Shown one piece after another: positions 34,201 to 47,097 of a DNA stretch of 64,000 nt. The translations under genes and the position numbers were made by a program. Under the pieces are notes generated by a model that made no database searches, was not told the origin of the DNA, and saw only the letters and a program-made list of their open reading frames with translations. How positions within the stretch are numbered: the stretch's first letter is position 1; each line of letters opens with the position of its first letter. Source of the stretch: Phoronis australis (Eukaryota; Phoronida; Phoronidae); the NCBI GenBank assembly GCA_002633005.1, contig NMRA01000107.1:897426-961425 (forward strand), given 5' to 3'.

Positions 34201-36102
34201 ATGGCTGGTCACATCTCATTATAATATGACGTCATTAGGTCAAAATCTGAGCGTGGCAGACAATTTCATTCGTCGTTGTTAGAGAAATGTAAACAGGCAG
34301 GGGTGTAAAATAACCGGGTAAGATCGTTTATGGTTCCCTTAAAAGAGCACTGTAGTAAAAATAATGCAGCAGTTAAACGGTACAAATAAATTTCACATTT
34401 GCTCAAGTTGCGAGCTAAACGAAAGCTTATTCATAGTTATTGTCAAAAGACTGGGATCCTGATCGCTGATATGTCAGTGACGAGGCTGGTGTGGACCCGA
34501 CTGCTTATTACATACATTGTTGTGTCATATTGTGATTAGTTTACATCGCATTTAATCATTGTGTCAGCCGTTCTTATTTTTTACTGTTTGTCACAGTGCT
34601 GTAAAAGGTTCGCCATGCCTTTTTGTATGGCTCCTGGTTTTTCGAAAAAGGTGACTTCTAAAGGTATGGTCATCGCATACCATCGCCGGGTTGCCTAAGC
34701 CTTGTCCCAAAGCTGTAGGTCTATACTAAATATAGGCCTACAGGTTTGCGCCGATATGGGTAAAAAGAGGACCAATAAAATCTGACTCCAAATTTCTGTC
34801 ATTAAAACTAATCTCACCCTTGAGTAAACCTATAGGAACCAGCTTCATAGAGTAAACTTATTAACAGATGTTGGAAAATTTAGTGATCGTTAATCGGCTG
34901 CTGCTAATATTGTGATGCGTTCTTCTGAGTCGGCTTTTTGCGATCATAACGTCTCTTGACCTTGGCCAGTTTCTTTTCCACCGATTCCTTTTGTCATGTG
35001 TTCTTCGCTGCCGGCTCATAGGTTGCGTACATGTATACGTCACAACAAATCATCGGAACTTGTTTCATTTCGTTACAAGCATTACCAGCAATTCGTAAAC
35101 TAGGTCATCCGCCAGGTTCTCTGCGTAAACTAGGTCATCGCTTATGGACCAGTTAGCGCTTCACTCTCCGCGTGTCTCACTGGAGAGAAGCACCAGAAAG
35201 GTTGTTCTACATTTTGTAGCCCAAAATTACCAAAGTTCAAATATATTCCGTTTAAAAGGAAAGACAAAACATATTATTACAGATGTCTGGCCAATATCAT
35301 GAGCCACCACTCGTAAGCAAATCAAAGCTGTCCTTACTCGTTGCCTGATCTCGCACTACCTCAATCGACTAGTTTTCAGTTCGCAATGCAACGATACAAT
35401 TCTCATAAATTCAACTTGTACTGACCCCTTTCAATTTTAAACCATGCCCGAAGTACTTGGAAACAAATTATTGTTAGGTACAACGAGGTTTTTTTTCCTA
35501 AAGTGGATCGTAAACATCTCAGGTGAGTTTTCCACACACAGCTACTTTGATTTAGAGCTGAATTTTGAGCTCCCATACTACTATGGGCCGGGCCGGTCAA
35601 GGGCCAATTTCTGTTGTACGCACTACTTATAGCTTTGGAATCAAACTGCTATATATACAGAAAACGTTTATTAGTATACTGGTGTGGATATTATCAGTGA
35701 TTTAACCAAAAACTTCGAATTAACTAGACCCACTAATGATAGTCTATGATGATAAACTGTTATCAAAAGGCCAAAATTGGCAATTTTCGGCGACCCCATG
35801 TTAAATACAAAATTTTGTCTAATTTTCTTCAAACTCTTGCATTTCAATCTTGATTATACTGACATCTGTTGGGTCTATCGGCAACTAACCGCACATGAAA
35901 GGCTTGGTCGAAAATTATCGTTTTCTCACATGCACTTTCGGGTTTTTAGCGGCGATTCCACTGATCGAAGCGACAAAATAAGCCAAAACTTTGACCATAC
36001 CATGTTAAACATAATTTTTTTTCCAATTTTGATGAAACTTGGCCACGTTTTTAACAAAATACTTATCTATGTTATGTGCTATCGGCAAATGTGATTGATT
36101 CA
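31216..36102. other. About 4.9 kb of intron without a supported gene
   Basis: Lies in the 13-kb intron between exons 3 and 4. ORFs on both strands are short and unrecognised. Near the right end, 35,790-35,890 and 35,995-36,090 are related (both have ccatgttaaa, attttc/gatgaaact and ctatcggcaa in order), indicating a tandem repeat of about 200 bp that runs into the assembly gap. Confidence 0.5.
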
Positions 36103-36297
36103 NNNNNNNNNNNNNNNNNNNNNNNNNNNNNNNNNNNNNNNNNNNNNNNNNNNNNNNNNNNNNNNNNNNNNNNNNNNNNNNNNNNNNNNNNNNNNNNNNN
36201 NNNNNNNNNNNNNNNNNNNNNNNNNNNNNNNNNNNNNNNNNNNNNNNNNNNNNNNNNNNNNNNNNNNNNNNNNNNNNNNNNNNNNNNNNNNNNNNNN
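36103..36297. other. Assembly gap of 195 n
   Basis: Run of unknown bases flanked on the left by a tandem repeat and followed shortly on the right by (GAC)n at 36,333-36,351. Confidence 1.
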
Positions 36298-38752
36298 TAT
36301 AGATACGGATTGGTTGCACCGGTAAGTTTTCGTCCGACGACGACGACGACGACTGGGTGTCACTTTGTGTTGCCTCGGCTCAAACAGGTATCCCTGGTGA
36401 CCCGACATTTCGCACTTAAATTTCTAATTCCGACAATATGAAGAACGTCACTTGACTGCACGTTAACGCAGGACAGTGACTTTGCTACCGCCATATACGT
36501 CACGAGAAGCAGCGCTCCAAGTGGGTATTCTTTGAGCTTCATTAGAGAATATCAGTTTACTTTTTGATGTTAAATTAATTGTGAAATTAAGTGCTTGTCC
36601 ACCAGAGCACTAGCCATCCAGCGGCAAGGTGGGGGTCAGGCGATTTTCACCAAATCGGGTAGTGCTATGGGATCGATAAACAATAGTAAAATATTTCCCC
36701 AAAATACAGTATTATCCCCCCATCACATTTTACGTCTTCGTAGCCATGTTTTCAAGCTCTAAAAACTGTCCAATTTGAACTGTGTATATTTTTCCGTGAA
36801 TGAAAGCTATTGAACTATTAGTCACTTGGCATTGTTAAGTGGAGCCTGTTGATTGTTGCACAGATATCTGGAAAAAAATTCCCATTCACCACCCTCATTT
36901 AGTAGTTTTACTACACTGCCCCCCGTTATGCCATGTTGAGGTTATGTTCAATCCACTGCTATACCAAATCTGACCCATTGCTGTGAGGATGAAATTTGGC
37001 CAAAATGTTAACAAAACATGTTACTTTCATTGCATAAAATAACAACTTTTTTCAGCCAGTTGATTAGTTAATAAACATTTTGGCACTTCAGATGTACTAA
37101 AATGAGAAATTTTCAAATATCTGAGACCGTGAGCACGTAAAATCTGATTGTGCTCAATGTTTTTCGATATTTTGCAACGAGTTTGTTCCGCCTGAATGTT
37201 TTGAATGTTTTACCCCTTACCACCTAGAACTATAGTACTCCTAGATACCATACACTGCTCCATTTTTCAATAAGCCGATTTTGTCCTCCTCAGACAACAG
37301 GGCTAGATATGAACTCGACAAAAGTGGGTTATTTTGATTTACAATTGTTATGCTTTGCAATTTCCTCATGGGTATTTCTTCACACCTCTTCAAGTCAGAT
37401 TTTCTGTTGATCAAATGTTCATGCAATGCATTGTAATATCAAATGAATGACACATTTAGTGGCATGACCATAATTTTTCATACGACTTTAAAAAAGGCCG
37501 CAGAAATTTTGTTGACGTACTAACGGGTTTGCAGTTATCTAAAAACATTCGAATGACAAGACAAACTCCACCACTGTCCATGACAACTCGTCGCATGTAT
37601 ATCGCCCATCGGTCGTATCGCTGTTTTCCTTTGTTGTGTCATAGTTGGATATAACAACACAGGTCGCATGGGTATAGAACCTTGGGCGTACATCAGACCG
37701 TTGACGATAAATGCTCGTCAACGGGAACAATGACGACGCTGGTCTATGCGACCAGGTTTCCCGTGGATGACTACAGAAGGGGAATCCCAAAGTATCCACA
37801 AAAACTTATCATGCTCCTCAGTAGCTCTTATCGCGCACAAGAATCCATTCCGGGGAACCTAAATACCATTTTTTATATCCATGTCTTTTTTTGTGTTGCT
37901 CATGATACGGGTTCAGATTCCGTATTAAGATATCAATCCCCAAGCTTGTAATACGTAGTTTGAGTAAAATTTCTAGACAATGAAGTTTATGTATTGTTTC
38001 TCTTTTAAATGAAGAGTAAACATCAAATTCTGCACTTGTTTTCCAAAAGTAATGACGCATCTAAAAGGTAAAACCATGTTAACTTTGACAATTTTATTCC
38101 TTATCTCATTCGAAAGTTGTCTACCTCACAAACAACACATCTAGGTTGAAAATATTCCTTGTGAAAAGACATAAAACACCAACCAGAGACTTGTATTCTA
38201 CAAAATATGTTTTTACTATACAATACAAAGATTAACTGTACAGTCAAAAGTGCAAATGTTATGACTTTAATAAAAATGCCCTCTACGGTAGACCTTTTCA
38301 ACACTCCAATTGCTACAGGACAGAGTCAACCACACAAAACCCATAAAGTCAGGGAATTACACTGAAGGTGATGTAGTCTCACTGCGAAAAAGAGATTTCG
38401 CAATATCGCTGGCAACACTGTACATTTCTTCTTTTTCACAAACTTGGGGGTTCTTATCAAAAAAGAACCACCACAAAATGAAAAATTGGCTTGTCGGTTC
38501 CAATAAGACAGCATTTTTGCAATGAAATGATCGTGGAAAAAATACTTTTGCAAACATGGTATGCATAACAATTGCCGTGCAGTTACAGTTGTACATACAT
38601 GCCAGACCAGTTTCAAAACTACTCATGAGAACCATAAAATGGTCAATTCACCAAAAACCAAGGAGTCACCAGAGCTAATGTGCCAACACTTTTCAATACT
38701 GCAACAAAAAAAATTATTTGAAGTGGACATAAACCCACCTACTATCACATAA
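36298..38752. other. Intron sequence, no supported gene
   Basis: Short trinucleotide run at 36,333-36,351. The remaining ORFs are short, overlapping and unrecognised. No duplicate found in the window. Confidence 0.5.
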
Positions 38753-41700
38753 AACAACTTTTGATTTAGACAACTTACCATCATGAAATAGGTATTAGTT
38801 CCTGGCAACTTTAAGCAATTTCAGAATTCCGAAAGAACTGGCAATATGCAATTGCTAGAGACCAGGCTCTATAAGATGGCTTGTCTAATAGTGTGTGATT
38901 TTATGCACACAGCATGGTCTAGAGGAATAACAAACTGTCAATTCACTACAATTCCAGAAACCACAACCCATCTGGTTAAGGAACAAATTGAGAAAACTTG
39001 GTAGAGGTACAGTAAATGGTCTTAATCAAAATCTACCTCCTAGACGGAATGTGTGTTTACAACCCAGGCAGAAAGATAAGTGAACAAAACCAGCCTTCAA
39101 CAGGGGCTCACATGTCAGTAATAAATACTCATTTACAAATAAAAATCTAATGGAAAACAAAATGCGGAAACATAAATTCAGATCAATTTTACAATTTGAA
39201 GGAAAAGAAACAATACAGTGACCAGAAATCATGAAACCGGAAACGTCTAAATGTGATGGCCACACTGAGAAATCCTGTCAGAACAAAAAAATTCAGTGGC
39301 TAAACAAAAAGAATAATGTACCCATTACCATGTGGCTGTACCAACTTAATCCACTGGCCCAGGGTCATGATCGGTGGCTGGACAAAAATTCAATACAGGT
39401 AAATTTAGATTTGTGCTGTTCACACAGCAGTTCTAGTGCAAACAATGCTTGCAACAATACACATGCCTACTTTCCTAGACAGCTGTGCTGACATAATAAT
39501 GCCACCACTAGATTTAGAAGATCAGACGGAGTATTTAAAGGTCCAGCCATTGTACTGTTTCCTCCCTTTGAATTTTTACAATGCTACATCCTCGACAATC
39601 TTAAAGCACTTCCTCTGTCATATCCCCTACATCCAACTGTCCCAGTGGCCTATCTCCTACTTTGGACCGGTTGTGGTATAAGCCAGTAATCTTTGGCCAT
39701 TACTTTTTCCCCGACTTGTTCCTCAAGTTACAAATTCTCTTTGACACATCATCTGGGAGTAGACTTTTCGGCCTCTCACTTAGTTGTCCAGAAAGGTACC
39801 TTCTTGCTGGTTTTGAGAATTTCTATACCCAACCTTTAGTAACAGTTGGCAAGTCTTTAACTTCAGCAGAAGCTACTTCTTCAGCATAAGCCTTTCTTGA
39901 TTCCTAAAATTGTATTAATGAAAAAATTAAACATATTAGATTTAATTCCATTTTGGCTCAAAAAATGTATACTAAAGTGAAGGCTTCAAAAATATGTCAC
40001 TCAGTTTTGATTATAAAAACTTACAAATTAAATTTCTATGCACCTGGCAGTAGGACAAAGGTTTAAAACAGAAGTATGGCACATTACGTGCAGAAAATAT
40101 TGAGACCGATTTAAATGTGTCAGCCTTCATTGTGAAATGCATGATTTGTGCATTATATTTCTCTTCCTAACATTGAAACATAAAACAATTGACCGATTTT
40201 AGGCAATTACGAAATTTGTTACAGGTTTTACTGTTACTGTAGTATCCATAGGGGTTAAATCTAACTCGCTTTCTTTTGACCCACTCCGAAATTTCATTAA
40301 GTCATCCTGTTTTGTCTGGGAGCTTCTGCATATAACTGAAAATTCTTAGTTATATTCATCACCTGTATAGGAACATCTTTTGTTACATGTTCACAGTCAT
40401 AGGCTATAGGGATCAAACAAATGAAAACAACAGAGCCTTAATAGAGGTGGTTAATCAAGTGTCCTTGGGTAGCACCCACTGTATACTATGTATTTGCTAA
40501 GCAATGTCCAGTAAGACCATCTAAAATCCCCAATGCAACAGTACAATCGCAGACATTCAATAGCGGACATGGCATAATCTCTAGTCACTATGTCATGGGC
40601 AGAAGTCATGTCAAATGTTTTATAAACGCATTTTGTGGTTGTTATGAAAAGTTATGATAACTACCTATTTTCTATGCCAATGGAAACATACGCTGCATAT
40701 ACTTCAAGCAATTTGAAATAAGGCCCAAGTTATAAGCAATCACAGTGCGTCAATAAAAGTATGTTTGCATAAATGACGTGCTCCTAAAAATATTCCTCAG
40801 AGTCTGACCCTGGAGTTTGATGATTCCTACCTGAGCTCACACGAAGCAGGACGTTGAACCTTGACTTTACGTCTTTGAGTATTTTTCAGACCTTTGTTGG
40901 ATTTCCCCCTCTTGTGTGTAGTGGATGTACTCAGTGTCTTTGGTGACGCCAATATATATCGAGGGTTGTAGCGATGATTCGGGAAATTGAATCTACGACG
41001 GTAGAAATTTAGCTCCTGCTGCAGGCACCTGCCTCCGAGGCAAACAGACTACTTCTCAGGAGGACACGGTCAACCTTCTTCCCATCCCCTCACTTTTAAG
41101 ATTCTCAAATGTCTCGCTATATTCCTTGTGCATTTCCCAAGAATTTTCAAAGTTGATTCTCTCGGCAATTTGTAAAAACACCACATTTGATGCGACTGGC
41201 AGTGCCAAATAAATAGATAAATTCTCGAACCTGCACTTTAGATCAGCCATCATTCAACTACTGCATAGTGTATTCTTTAGTTTGGTATTCAATGAGTTGG
41301 ACACCTATTACCAAGCCTCCCTAAAGGGCTGACAAAGTTTTTTTGCATGAATTTCAAGGGCATGGAGTCTTCTACATGCCCATGTTATTTTTTAGTTTTC
41401 TCGTTGGGTCAGCTTCGCTATAAGGCTATAACTGAGTACCCCCATGAAAAGCAGTGTGAATTGATGGGGCTAACCTCATTGTAAATATTACATTACTACT
41501 ACTACTAATAATAATAATGATAATAATAATAACTTACTGCTGGCTTTTCTCAAGCATGAAATGTACCTCCACGGAAACAGTTCCAGAGTTACCATAGTAA
41601 CCGATATTTTAGTGTCGGTGCCATTTTTGCTTGCATTGTTCTTAAACCTATCATGTGATTTCAAAATTATTCAGAAAAAAATCTGTTTGAAGCAGAAACT

Positions 41701-41847
41701 GCAGCAGAAAATGTAGTCAAAATGACTCATTCCACATCAAGAAATTGCCTCATTTTGCCCCCAGAAGACTTTCCTAGTATCTCCTAAACCACCAAACTCT
41801 GTGGTGTCATACTTCACCCAATTTCTCTAATCTCTAATGTGATTTCA
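38753..41847. repeat. Large duplicated segment D1, right copy
   Basis: Diverged partner of 1-2,791. Both ORFs shared with the left copy are present: the one at 41,056-41,253 (-) keeps its start and frame, while the one at 39,665-39,890 (-) has acquired stops. The segment is cut at 41,848 by repeat R and its homology resumes at 43,222. It carries an ACT/ATA microsatellite at 41,490-41,532 absent from the left copy. Confidence 0.85.
41490..41532. repeat. Trinucleotide microsatellite
   Basis: ACT repeats pass into AAT repeats (ttactactactactaataat and so on). Only the right D1 copy has it. Confidence 0.9.
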
Positions 41848-41859
41848 TGTCGTGTCTAA

Positions 41860-43215
41860 AGATATGCGTGACTTTTCACCGCTCGTCCTTCTCAGCAGCT
41901 TTTACCAGGATCAAAGAGAGCGCGGCGCCAAAGTCGGACTCAGTTGCGATAACCGCATTGTCCGGTTCCAGCAAGACACAATTAAGTGTAGTTACCCGGT
42001 CATAAACTGTAGTAAACTTCTCTGCCTGTTTGTACTGCCGAATTTTCAAAATGCATTAACCAACAGTTTTTGTTAAAACAAATACCACTGCGGTATCCAG
42101 ATGGAAAAAACAACCAAGTTTGGTTTTCGATTTTTGAAAATCGATGAACTATTAAAGCTAAAAACTACAAACATTGGGTACGATTGAAGATAACGGACTG
42201 TGCGTATTGATATAGTGGGTGGATTTACAAATGCTGATCAGAGTTAACAATATCACGTAGATTGTTCTTTAATAAGCAACTAAGCTACATTGAAGTATCT
42301 ACAAACAACACACAGTGACTAAAGTAGATGTCAATGACTTTTAAAACATCGCTTAAGGTCCAGGGCATATGCTGAACTACTTTACTCGAGGAGTAGTACA
42401 CTAACCTGATCACTGATATTCGCGGAAACAGATGCGCCAGTTTCGATAGTTAGATTGTAGTTGTAATGGAACACGTGTGAAGACAAGAAGATGGATAGCT
42501 TTGTAGTCAACGAGAGAGTGCATTGGATGAGGTTGGTCGGTGGGCAGGAGCTGTTAATTCATTTTTTAAGGCAAAGGGAAAGGCCAAAATAGTTATGTAG
42601 TGATTGCAACCAAAATTGTCCAGAGGTTTCAAATCTTCCCTATATTTGCACTTTTGTATATATTTTATGATTTCAGTTCTAATAAATATTGAACTTGAAG
42701 TAATGGCAGGTGTAATTTTGTTGTTTGTAATTTTGACATGTTTGGTGTAGCTGTAATCTGGAAAAGTCAGGGATGGGTTTAAAATTAACTGACTTCTAAG
42801 TTATTTTGATACTTCGATTAAAAACAAAATAACCGGTAAGAAAAAAGGAGACAGGAGATTTGAATATAAAATAATGAAAACAGGTGTGAAACATATTTAA
42901 AACCAACTTTCCGTTGGGAAGCGGTCGTTTTTCAAGATCAACGCAAATTAAGGTTTTATTTTTTGTAATATTTAAAATTTACCAACTTAAAACTACTCTC
43001 CACATTACTGGTTTTAACTCTGTGCAAATGCCAGTGAAAACCAATTTAGGTGTACTAACAACCACCACTGTTAAGAAATTAGTGCTTCCTATTACCTTAC
43101 ACTTCATTAGCCTAGATCTATATCAGTACAAAGGGCGTGCTGAATACCCGTCCTAAAAGTTGTCTGGGGCTTAGGGAATCAGAGCGGTGACCAGTGTAAG
43201 CCAGAAATTCTCCAC
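41860..43215. repeat. Dispersed repeat R, copy 3, inserted in D1
   Basis: Aligns with 28,780-29,925 over most of its length. Its insertion separates D1 homology at 41,847 from 43,222, which gives approximate element boundaries. Confidence 0.75.
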
Positions 43216-43221
43216 AGGTAT

Positions 43222-43730
43222 AAGGCTAAACATGGTATTGAATGGCTGACCCCCACCCACTTGCCACTTGTTGGCTGTACTGCGGTCGGTGGATCAGTGG
43301 ACAAACAACTTATCAAAAACTCATAGAAAACTATCCAAAATTTATTCAGAATAAAATACAGTTTCCTTTTAATATCATTCCTCTGATTTAAGTCCACTTC
43401 AAAAATTTGTGAAAAAGTTGTCAATGACTGTCCTTTAACTCTAATTGAGGTGAGGATTGGTTTGTTTAAAGTGTGCTTTCTTGTGTTGAAAAAACGAATT
43501 TCCTGAATAGTCCGACACATGTATAATAACGAAAACACGTTCGAGGATGATTTTTAAAAACGTGAAAGTTTTTACTGCACTCATGAATGGTAGTTGTATG
43601 CCCCACCCCTGCACACTGTGAAAAATTCCCTTTGGATACTATTTCGTATGCTTATGGCAAATTGTGTATTTGAATTTTCCGTAACAAAAATAACCAGCAT
43701 TTGCGTAGCGTGCCAAGTAATCATACGCAC
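43222..43730. other. D1 remnant and intron end
   Basis: Positions 43,222-43,305 match 2,806-2,880 (ggctgac..cccaccta and ttgttggctgtac). The remainder is intron immediately 3' of exon 3 with no separate gene. Confidence 0.6.
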
Positions 43731-43914
43731 CTGCAAGTAGTGCCCGCATATTCTACCAGGATCACACGTGTCTGTAGTATAGTTGTACTGAGTCTTCTCT
43801 TGCCACCAACCGTTAACTTCTGCTGCAAAGTCGATCTTGCGTCCTCTGTCCACATAGCGTAAGTAGTTCTGTCCACTCGGTCTCGATGACAAGTACGACA
43901 CTCCCGGGCAGTAA
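43731..43914 (-). CDS. CAP-EGF-ShKT gene, exon 3: central CAP segment
   Basis: Minus-strand exon of 184 nt between acceptor tttctgtccag and donor GTGCGT, phase 2 in and phase 0 out. It supplies residues 98-159: YCPGVSYLSSRPSGQNYLRY, then a helix with FAAEVNGWWQEKTQYNY and the end CDPGRICGHYLQ. These correspond to the CAP family GEN loop, the W-x2-E-x3-Y helix and the C-GHY-x-Q motif. H156 and E137 match two of the four conserved CAP cleft residues; the usual glutamate of GEN is replaced by Q113. The two ORFs overlapping in other frames are shadows. Confidence 0.9.
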
Positions 43915-45128
43915 CTGGACAGAAATATTTTCGTTTATTAGGAGAGAGTGATGCATAGTCCACCGATTTCTTCACTTCTCTTCGATTAAGAATTCGCTCA
44001 TTAGGAACTCATAACACAGACATTTATCTTGAGGTCCTATTAAAACATCAATAATTTTAACTTAGCTTTCAAAAATTAGACCCAGGGCCCGGAAATTCAA
44101 GAATGTGTTAATAAAAATTCTCGTTATGTTGAAAAAATGTTGCTACTTGAGAGCAGGCTGCAATTAAACTAATTTGAGCTAAACTTGATCTTATGGAGAA
44201 TTTTTTTGAAAATGAATCAAAAAGTGTATCTTTAAATGGTTGCGAGCTTTAAGGTTACATTTACCTGTACAGTGATTTTGGTGTGAGATAATCTGATACA
44301 TTTTATGTAACAGACGTTTGGAAATATTGTATATAAAACCAAATTCAATTTGACAAACATATTGGCATACAGACTGGACGGGTCTCCGGTGTACACATGC
44401 TCCTGGCAATGGGTGTGATCGTGTGTAAGTCAACATTCAAGCTAAAGATAACTGAAGGAGAACCTTAAGGCTAATTATAATGATAACGAAAACTTTCGAA
44501 AGGCTCAAAATATGGCACCAGTTCACTTTAACTATATTAACAGTGCAATTTTGATGCTTTTTAGCCTATTTTACTCCTGTTTTTGTAAAGTGACCAATCG
44601 AAAGTGCATGTGGCCACGTTGAATCTTTTCGTGGAAAGTGATTGGAGGTTTAATAGTACATGACTAAATATTTGTCCGAGTTAAGACATTAATTTGTGCT
44701 GCCAAGACAGATGGTGAAATTTTGAAAAAATAATACCATGAACACAATGTCGACCTTAGGTTCTCGATTGTGCAGGTAACTTGCAATAAAATTAAGCCAA
44801 CTTTGGTCACATTTCGGTGAATTAACTACGCCTCAGCCGCATGTTACCGATTTCATAGATTTTGTAAGTTTTTTCAAGTTAAGCAAACATTTGCGGATTG
44901 GCAAAGTCGGCATATCATTATTTGTTTCAACGATTATGTAATAAATTGGCCTCAATATCTGTTGACAAATTGACAACCGGGTTTCAGATCACAGTCTGGG
45001 ATAAAACGGTGAAACTACCAAGAAACGGTCCTTATTACGCTTCTATTGTGACATTCGAGATCAGTCTTGGCGAAATGCAATTAGCGGTTAATCGTCATGG
45101 AATCAAAAAACAGCATAGGACTACTTAC
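43915..45128. other. Intron between exons 2 and 3, nothing else seen
   Basis: About 1.2 kb, AT-rich, without repeats found elsewhere in the window. Confidence 0.6.
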
Positions 45129-45205
45129 TATTGGTAATAGCTGTGTCTTAGTTCACACAAGTTCGCCGTCAATTGTGCGCGACCTGCTAACATGTCGTCC
45201 CATTC
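45129..45205 (-). CDS. CAP-EGF-ShKT gene, exon 2: first half of CAP domain
   Basis: Too short to appear as an ORF; found by searching the minus strand for the W-x2-x-LA motif that must follow exon 1. A textbook acceptor (ctttgttctttgtag) and donor (GTAAGT) bound 77 nt, phase 0 in and phase 2 out, encoding EWDDMLAGRAQLTANLCELR then HSYYQ. This is the W-D-x2-LA-x2-A-x3-A-x2-C...H-S segment of the CAP fold. H93 is the first conserved cleft histidine and C89 a conserved cysteine. Its trailing TA joins the T of exon 3 to give tyrosine. Confidence 0.9.
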
Positions 45206-45567
45206 CTACAAAGAACAAAGAGTTGACACCACAAGTTGCAGGGCTCAAACTGCGCCGTAAAATTTCGTAACAAAGTGAATTGATTTTGGAAAATTCAGTA
45301 GCAATATAAAATAAACCCTTCTGTGAAACCTACATGTACCACACGCATATAACGTTTCTTTTTAAGATGCACTTCGTCCTGTTTTTCGGGCTAAAACGAA
45401 TATTTAACTGCGTTTTTACTTTTAAAAATTGGTCTGACAATATTCCTTACCGCAATAGGATTCAATTTTGATTACCAACTAGAATGTCGAAGCTATCAGC
45501 GGCTCACGAAAACGCTTCCGAGTTAATTTGGTTGCTCAACACTAAATTTGAAATTCGAAAATGGCGC

Positions 45568-45850
45568 CAGTGGAGGACTTAGGGGGAGCAAGGGGTTCAT
45601 GCCCCCCTAAATTACCATTTGGCAGTTCGGGGTGCGAATGTCTGACTAGCATATGCTTGCACCCAGGGGGACTCGGGGGGCGAATGCATAGGCCTTGAAC
45701 AAACCCGTTTACATTTTTTTAGTACATGTAATAGGGTCCACAAACCCAACATTTCGAGACCTTTGCATCCCTACATTTTAGGCTGGCCCGCATATGGCAA
45801 AGTTCTGGTGGCCTGGCGCCCCCAACTCAAAATCGTGGATCCGCACATGG
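45568..45850. mobile_element. Inverted-repeat element (MITE-like), copy 3
   Basis: Starts cagtggaggacttaggggga and ends ctcaaaatcgtggatccgca, related to the elements at 11,459 and 12,184 but longer by about 130 bp and independently inserted in the first intron of the CAP gene. Confidence 0.55.
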
Positions 45851-45970
45851 GCGCTTGTAAGCATTACATGTACCTGTATCTTCAGTTGCAGTCCCATTAG
45901 GCAATAATTCCAGATGGGATGAGCCTGGTAACGTTTTTATAAACCAAAGTAGAGTTGCACTATCTCATAC

Positions 45971-46096
45971 TTGAATTCTATTGTTGCTTCCTATGGTATA
46001 CTCGATGAGTTAGTCATTGACAGTGACTCACAATGTGCTAAATCCAAGCTTAAACCGCTTACTTCGGAGTGTGGGTTTACTATTTGCATGAATTCC
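45971..46096 (+). pseudogene. Decayed integrase (rve core) fragment
   Basis: The open stretch SIVASYGILDELVIDSDSQC then KSKLKPLTSECGFTICMN matches the retroviral-type integrase core segment of LTR retrotransposons and relatives: F-x3-G-I-P-x-x-[IV]-x-S/T-D-N-G-P-Q-F, then a F-x-x-x-C-G-F-x-H. The catalytic-region DNGPQF reads DSDSQC, so key residues are lost, and homology is not visible further 3'. It is a short relic within intron 1. LTRs were not found. Confidence 0.5.
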
Positions 46097-46109
46097 GTGT
46101 GTGGGCATC

Positions 46110-47097
46110 AATACGCATGCTTGCTCGGAAGTTTATCGATCACATTGTCACCACGTGCACACGCCTTCTACGCAGTGTACTTGTTGGGGCTTAGCCACGG
46201 AATTGGGGTTCTCTTGATTTTGTTTACTTCGATCACTGCCGTTGTAACAAATTACAATTATTCAAATCAAAGGTGGTTGCCATGCTACATGTACCTAACA
46301 GTAAATTGAAAGGGGTTTCCCATATTTCAACCAATGGGAATGGCTGAATGTTATGACGTCGTTTTCATTACTTTGACCAATGAGAACCCATGATAAACAA
46401 CATCCACAGAGCTACGAAAACATCTCACATTGCTATTTTAAAGTTGGTGAGCAAATTGACTCCCATCATTATCCGTTAGAACTGGCTTTAATCTGGGTGA
46501 AGTGTTTCATAACCTCGAAGATAACAATACATGGGAAACTTACGACGTTAATAGAAAAATAAATATAGTCATAACCTGTCAATATGAAAATAAAAACAAG
46601 TATTTTGAAAGCTTACAGTTGACTGAAGGTAACGGGTGTCTGGAAAATGATGTATCATGTCTTCAAATAACATGTTTTGTTGATTAGGCATTACATAGTA
46701 AATATAATTTGGTGGCAAATTCAGTCACAAGCTCAGGTATGACAAAATCTAAACCATGGAAATATAGATCAAAACCAGTGACATGGTTTGACAGAGGGTG
46801 CTATGATCAAAATTACAGTACTGGCGCGCAGTTATATAAAGAAATACAAGGGGCATGAATCCCGTGAAAATTTAGGTAGATATAGCGACTGTAACAGGAC
46901 ATATAAAAAGCAAACCAAACGAAAGCAAAAAAATATTCAGAGAAAGACTAACCAAACCATTGTGAGCGAGAACGAAAAACAGTTTTGGAACTGTTGAAAG
47001 TCAAGACAAGTCGTCAATGTTTAACCATAAACAGTGGCTGGATAGTTTTATAATATATATACACCTCAGATTGGAGAATACGATGCCTTCGTATAGT
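46110..47097. other. Intron 1 sequence, no supported gene
   Basis: Short unsupported ORFs only, several lysine/asparagine-rich and typical of AT-rich noncoding DNA. Confidence 0.5.

Noticed and set aside
35777-36441. ORFs spanning the assembly gap
   Set aside because: They owe their length to unknown bases and to a noncoding tandem repeat.
43721-43975. 84-codon minus-strand ORF overlapping exon 3
   Set aside because: It is a shadow in a different frame; the CAP motifs are in the neighbouring frame.
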